Assembly: GCA_024690425.1 (NCBI GenBank)
Contig: JAILCT010000251.1
Location: forward strand, 1-16,721
Origin: Lachnospiraceae bacterium
Lineage (GTDB): Bacteria; Bacillota_A; Clostridia; Lachnospirales; Lachnospiraceae
Direction: 5' to 3'
Length of the DNA stretch: 16,721 nt
This document shows, one piece after another, positions 15,675 through 16,721 of this stretch. Both the position numbers and the translations under genes were made by a program. Each line of letters begins with the position of its first letter. Position 1 is the first letter of the stretch. The notes beneath the pieces were generated by a model. The model saw only the letters and a list, made by a program, of their open reading frames with translations, made no database searches and had not been told where the DNA came from.

Positions 15675-16721
15675 GAAATACCTTGTAAGACCGGTCTGCG
15701 TTCTTGTTGCCGCTGCCCTGATGCTTCAGGGGTGTACGGGTGAAGCATCATCCCCGCCCAAACGTGTCAAGATCGCCGTACTTACATATGACGAGTATGA
15801 TACCTTCATCGACAGTATGACCAGGTATATGACAAAGTGGTGCAGACAGAAGGAGAAGGATGATGGCATCAGGATCACACTTGATATCGCGGGTGCCAAG
15901 AAGAACCAGCTGACCCAGAACGATCAGGCTGAAAAATATATATCGGCAAAATATGATGTACTGTGTGTCAACCTCGTTGACAGAACGGATGCCACCGTGA
16001 TAATCGACAGGGCCATGGCAAGTGATACGCCGGTGATATTCTTTAACCGTCAGCCGGTTGAAGAGGATCTGGCCCGCTGGGATAAACTCTACTATGTCGG
16101 CGCACCTGCCCGTCAGTCGGCGGAGCTTCAGGCAAAGATCATAATCGATGCCCTTTCAGATCCTGAAAAGTTTGCCGATGTCGATAAAAACGGAAATGAT
16201 ACGATCCAGTATGTGATGCTGGAGGGAGAAGCAGGGCATCAGGATACGCTTGTTCGGACGAGTGTACGTACCAATGAACTGACAAAGGCGGGATTTGCCC
16301 TTGAAAAGCTGGGAGATGAGTATGCAAACTGGGACAGGGACCAGGCAAGGGCAAAGATGACAGAGCTTATTAACCGGTATCCTTTTCAGATCGAGATGGT
16401 CATAGCTGATAATGATGATATGGCACTCGGGGCACTTGATGCCCTGGAGGAAAGTGATTATCCGCTGGATCCCTTTGTTGTAGGCATCAACGGAACGGAA
16501 GAGGGACTGGAGGCTATCAGGACCATGAAGCTTGACGGGAGTGTTTACAATGACGCAAAAGGACAGGGCGAGGTGATAATGGAGATGGCTTATTCCCTTG
16601 CAAGTGGCGATCCTTTTCCGGAAACGATAGAATTGACATTTGATAAATATGTCTTCAGGCCTTATAGTATTATTACGTATGATAATGTGCAGGAATATCT
16701 CAAGATGATCAACGTACCTGC
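15631..16721 (+). CDS. mglB: MglB-type galactose/glucose-binding lipoprotein, 3' end beyond window
   Basis: The frame is open from ATG 15631 to the window edge (363 codons). The ATG has AGGAG at 15619-15623 and overlaps the preceding gene by 44 bp; TTG 15664 is a less likely start. A signal sequence ends L-Q-G-C (Cys35). The binding domain aligns with E. coli MglB ligand residues at matching spacing: D57 (D14), F59 (F16), N139 (N91), H203, D205, R209 (H152, D154, R158), W234 (W183), N261 (N211) and N307 (N256). The position of D236 is N287. A calcium-type loop D-V-D-K-N-G-N (183-189) is present with a two-residue insertion before Q193. It is probably a galactose or glucose receptor; mglA and mglC may follow outside the window. 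Confidence 0.9.
   Translation, partial: MTRTIRNYCSRLLTRKYLVRPVCVLVAAALMLQGCTGEASSPPKRVKIAVLTYDEYDTFIDSMTRYMTKWCRQKEKDDGIRITLDIAGAKKNQLTQNDQAEKYISAKYDVLCVNLVDRTDATVIIDRAMASDTPVIFFNRQPVEEDLARWDKLYYVGAPARQSAELQAKIIIDALSDPEKFADVDKNGNDTIQYVMLEGEAGHQDTLVRTSVRTNELTKAGFALEKLGDEYANWDRDQARAKMTELINRYPFQIEMVIADNDDMALGALDALEESDYPLDPFVVGINGTEEGLEAIRTMKLDGSVYNDAKGQGEVIMEMAYSLASGDPFPETIELTFDKYVFRPYSIITYDNVQEYLKMINVP

Noticed and set aside
1..16721. CRISPR arrays, insertion sequences, phage genes
   Set aside because: No regularly spaced repeats, transposase or integrase motifs or terminal inverted repeats were seen on either strand.

Overview
The window reads as a chromosomal segment of a low-to-mid GC Firmicute, most likely a Lachnospiraceae/Clostridia member. 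The grounds are strong AGGAGG-type ribosome binding sites, heavy AGG/AGA arginine use, a sigH block ordered much as in Bacillus (ispF-cysE-cysS-mrnC-rlmB-sigH), intrinsic terminators, and YesM/YesN two-component genes beside sugar ABC transporters. Species cannot be named from this sequence.

Layout. (1) 1-125 is an AT-rich fragment (about 31% GC) that reads as the C-terminus of an MBL-fold hydrolase. It is joined abruptly, out of frame, to the 3' half of ribonuclease Y (HD domain intact, membrane/coiled-coil/KH part missing). A strong terminator at 862-891 appears to work in both directions. (2) An elongator tRNA-Met lies on the minus strand with a near-consensus promoter. (3) A probable long plus-strand operon runs from 1113 to 7025: an unrecognised lipoprotein, ispF (with an unusual C-terminal Cys cluster), cysE, cysS, mrnC, rlmB and sigH, closed by a terminator that overlaps the sigH stop codon. 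(4) A multiple-monosaccharide ABC importer follows: chvE-type binding lipoprotein, mmsA ATPase and mmsB permease. An intercistronic terminator sits after chvE and a strong one after mmsB. (5) A second transcription unit holds a YesN-type response regulator, a YesM-type sensor kinase, a membrane-anchored periplasmic-binding-protein-like protein, and an MglB-type galactose/glucose-binding lipoprotein that runs off the window.

Working model (inference). The anchored binding protein senses a sugar outside the cell and signals through the kinase to the AraC-type regulator, which activates the adjacent sugar uptake genes. The best candidate operator is a pair of TGAAG-type direct repeats exactly 21 bp apart, just upstream of the chvE -10 box, where no good -35 exists. 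This resembles the reported XylFII-LytS-YesN xylose-sensing system of Clostridium beijerinckii, but here the module has two binding proteins of different type. The MglB-like one keeps nearly all E. coli galactose-binding residues except an Asp-to-Asn change at the position matching D236.

Everything else is ordinary housekeeping content. No CRISPR array, insertion sequence or prophage gene was seen, and no intergenic stretch exceeds 300 bases.
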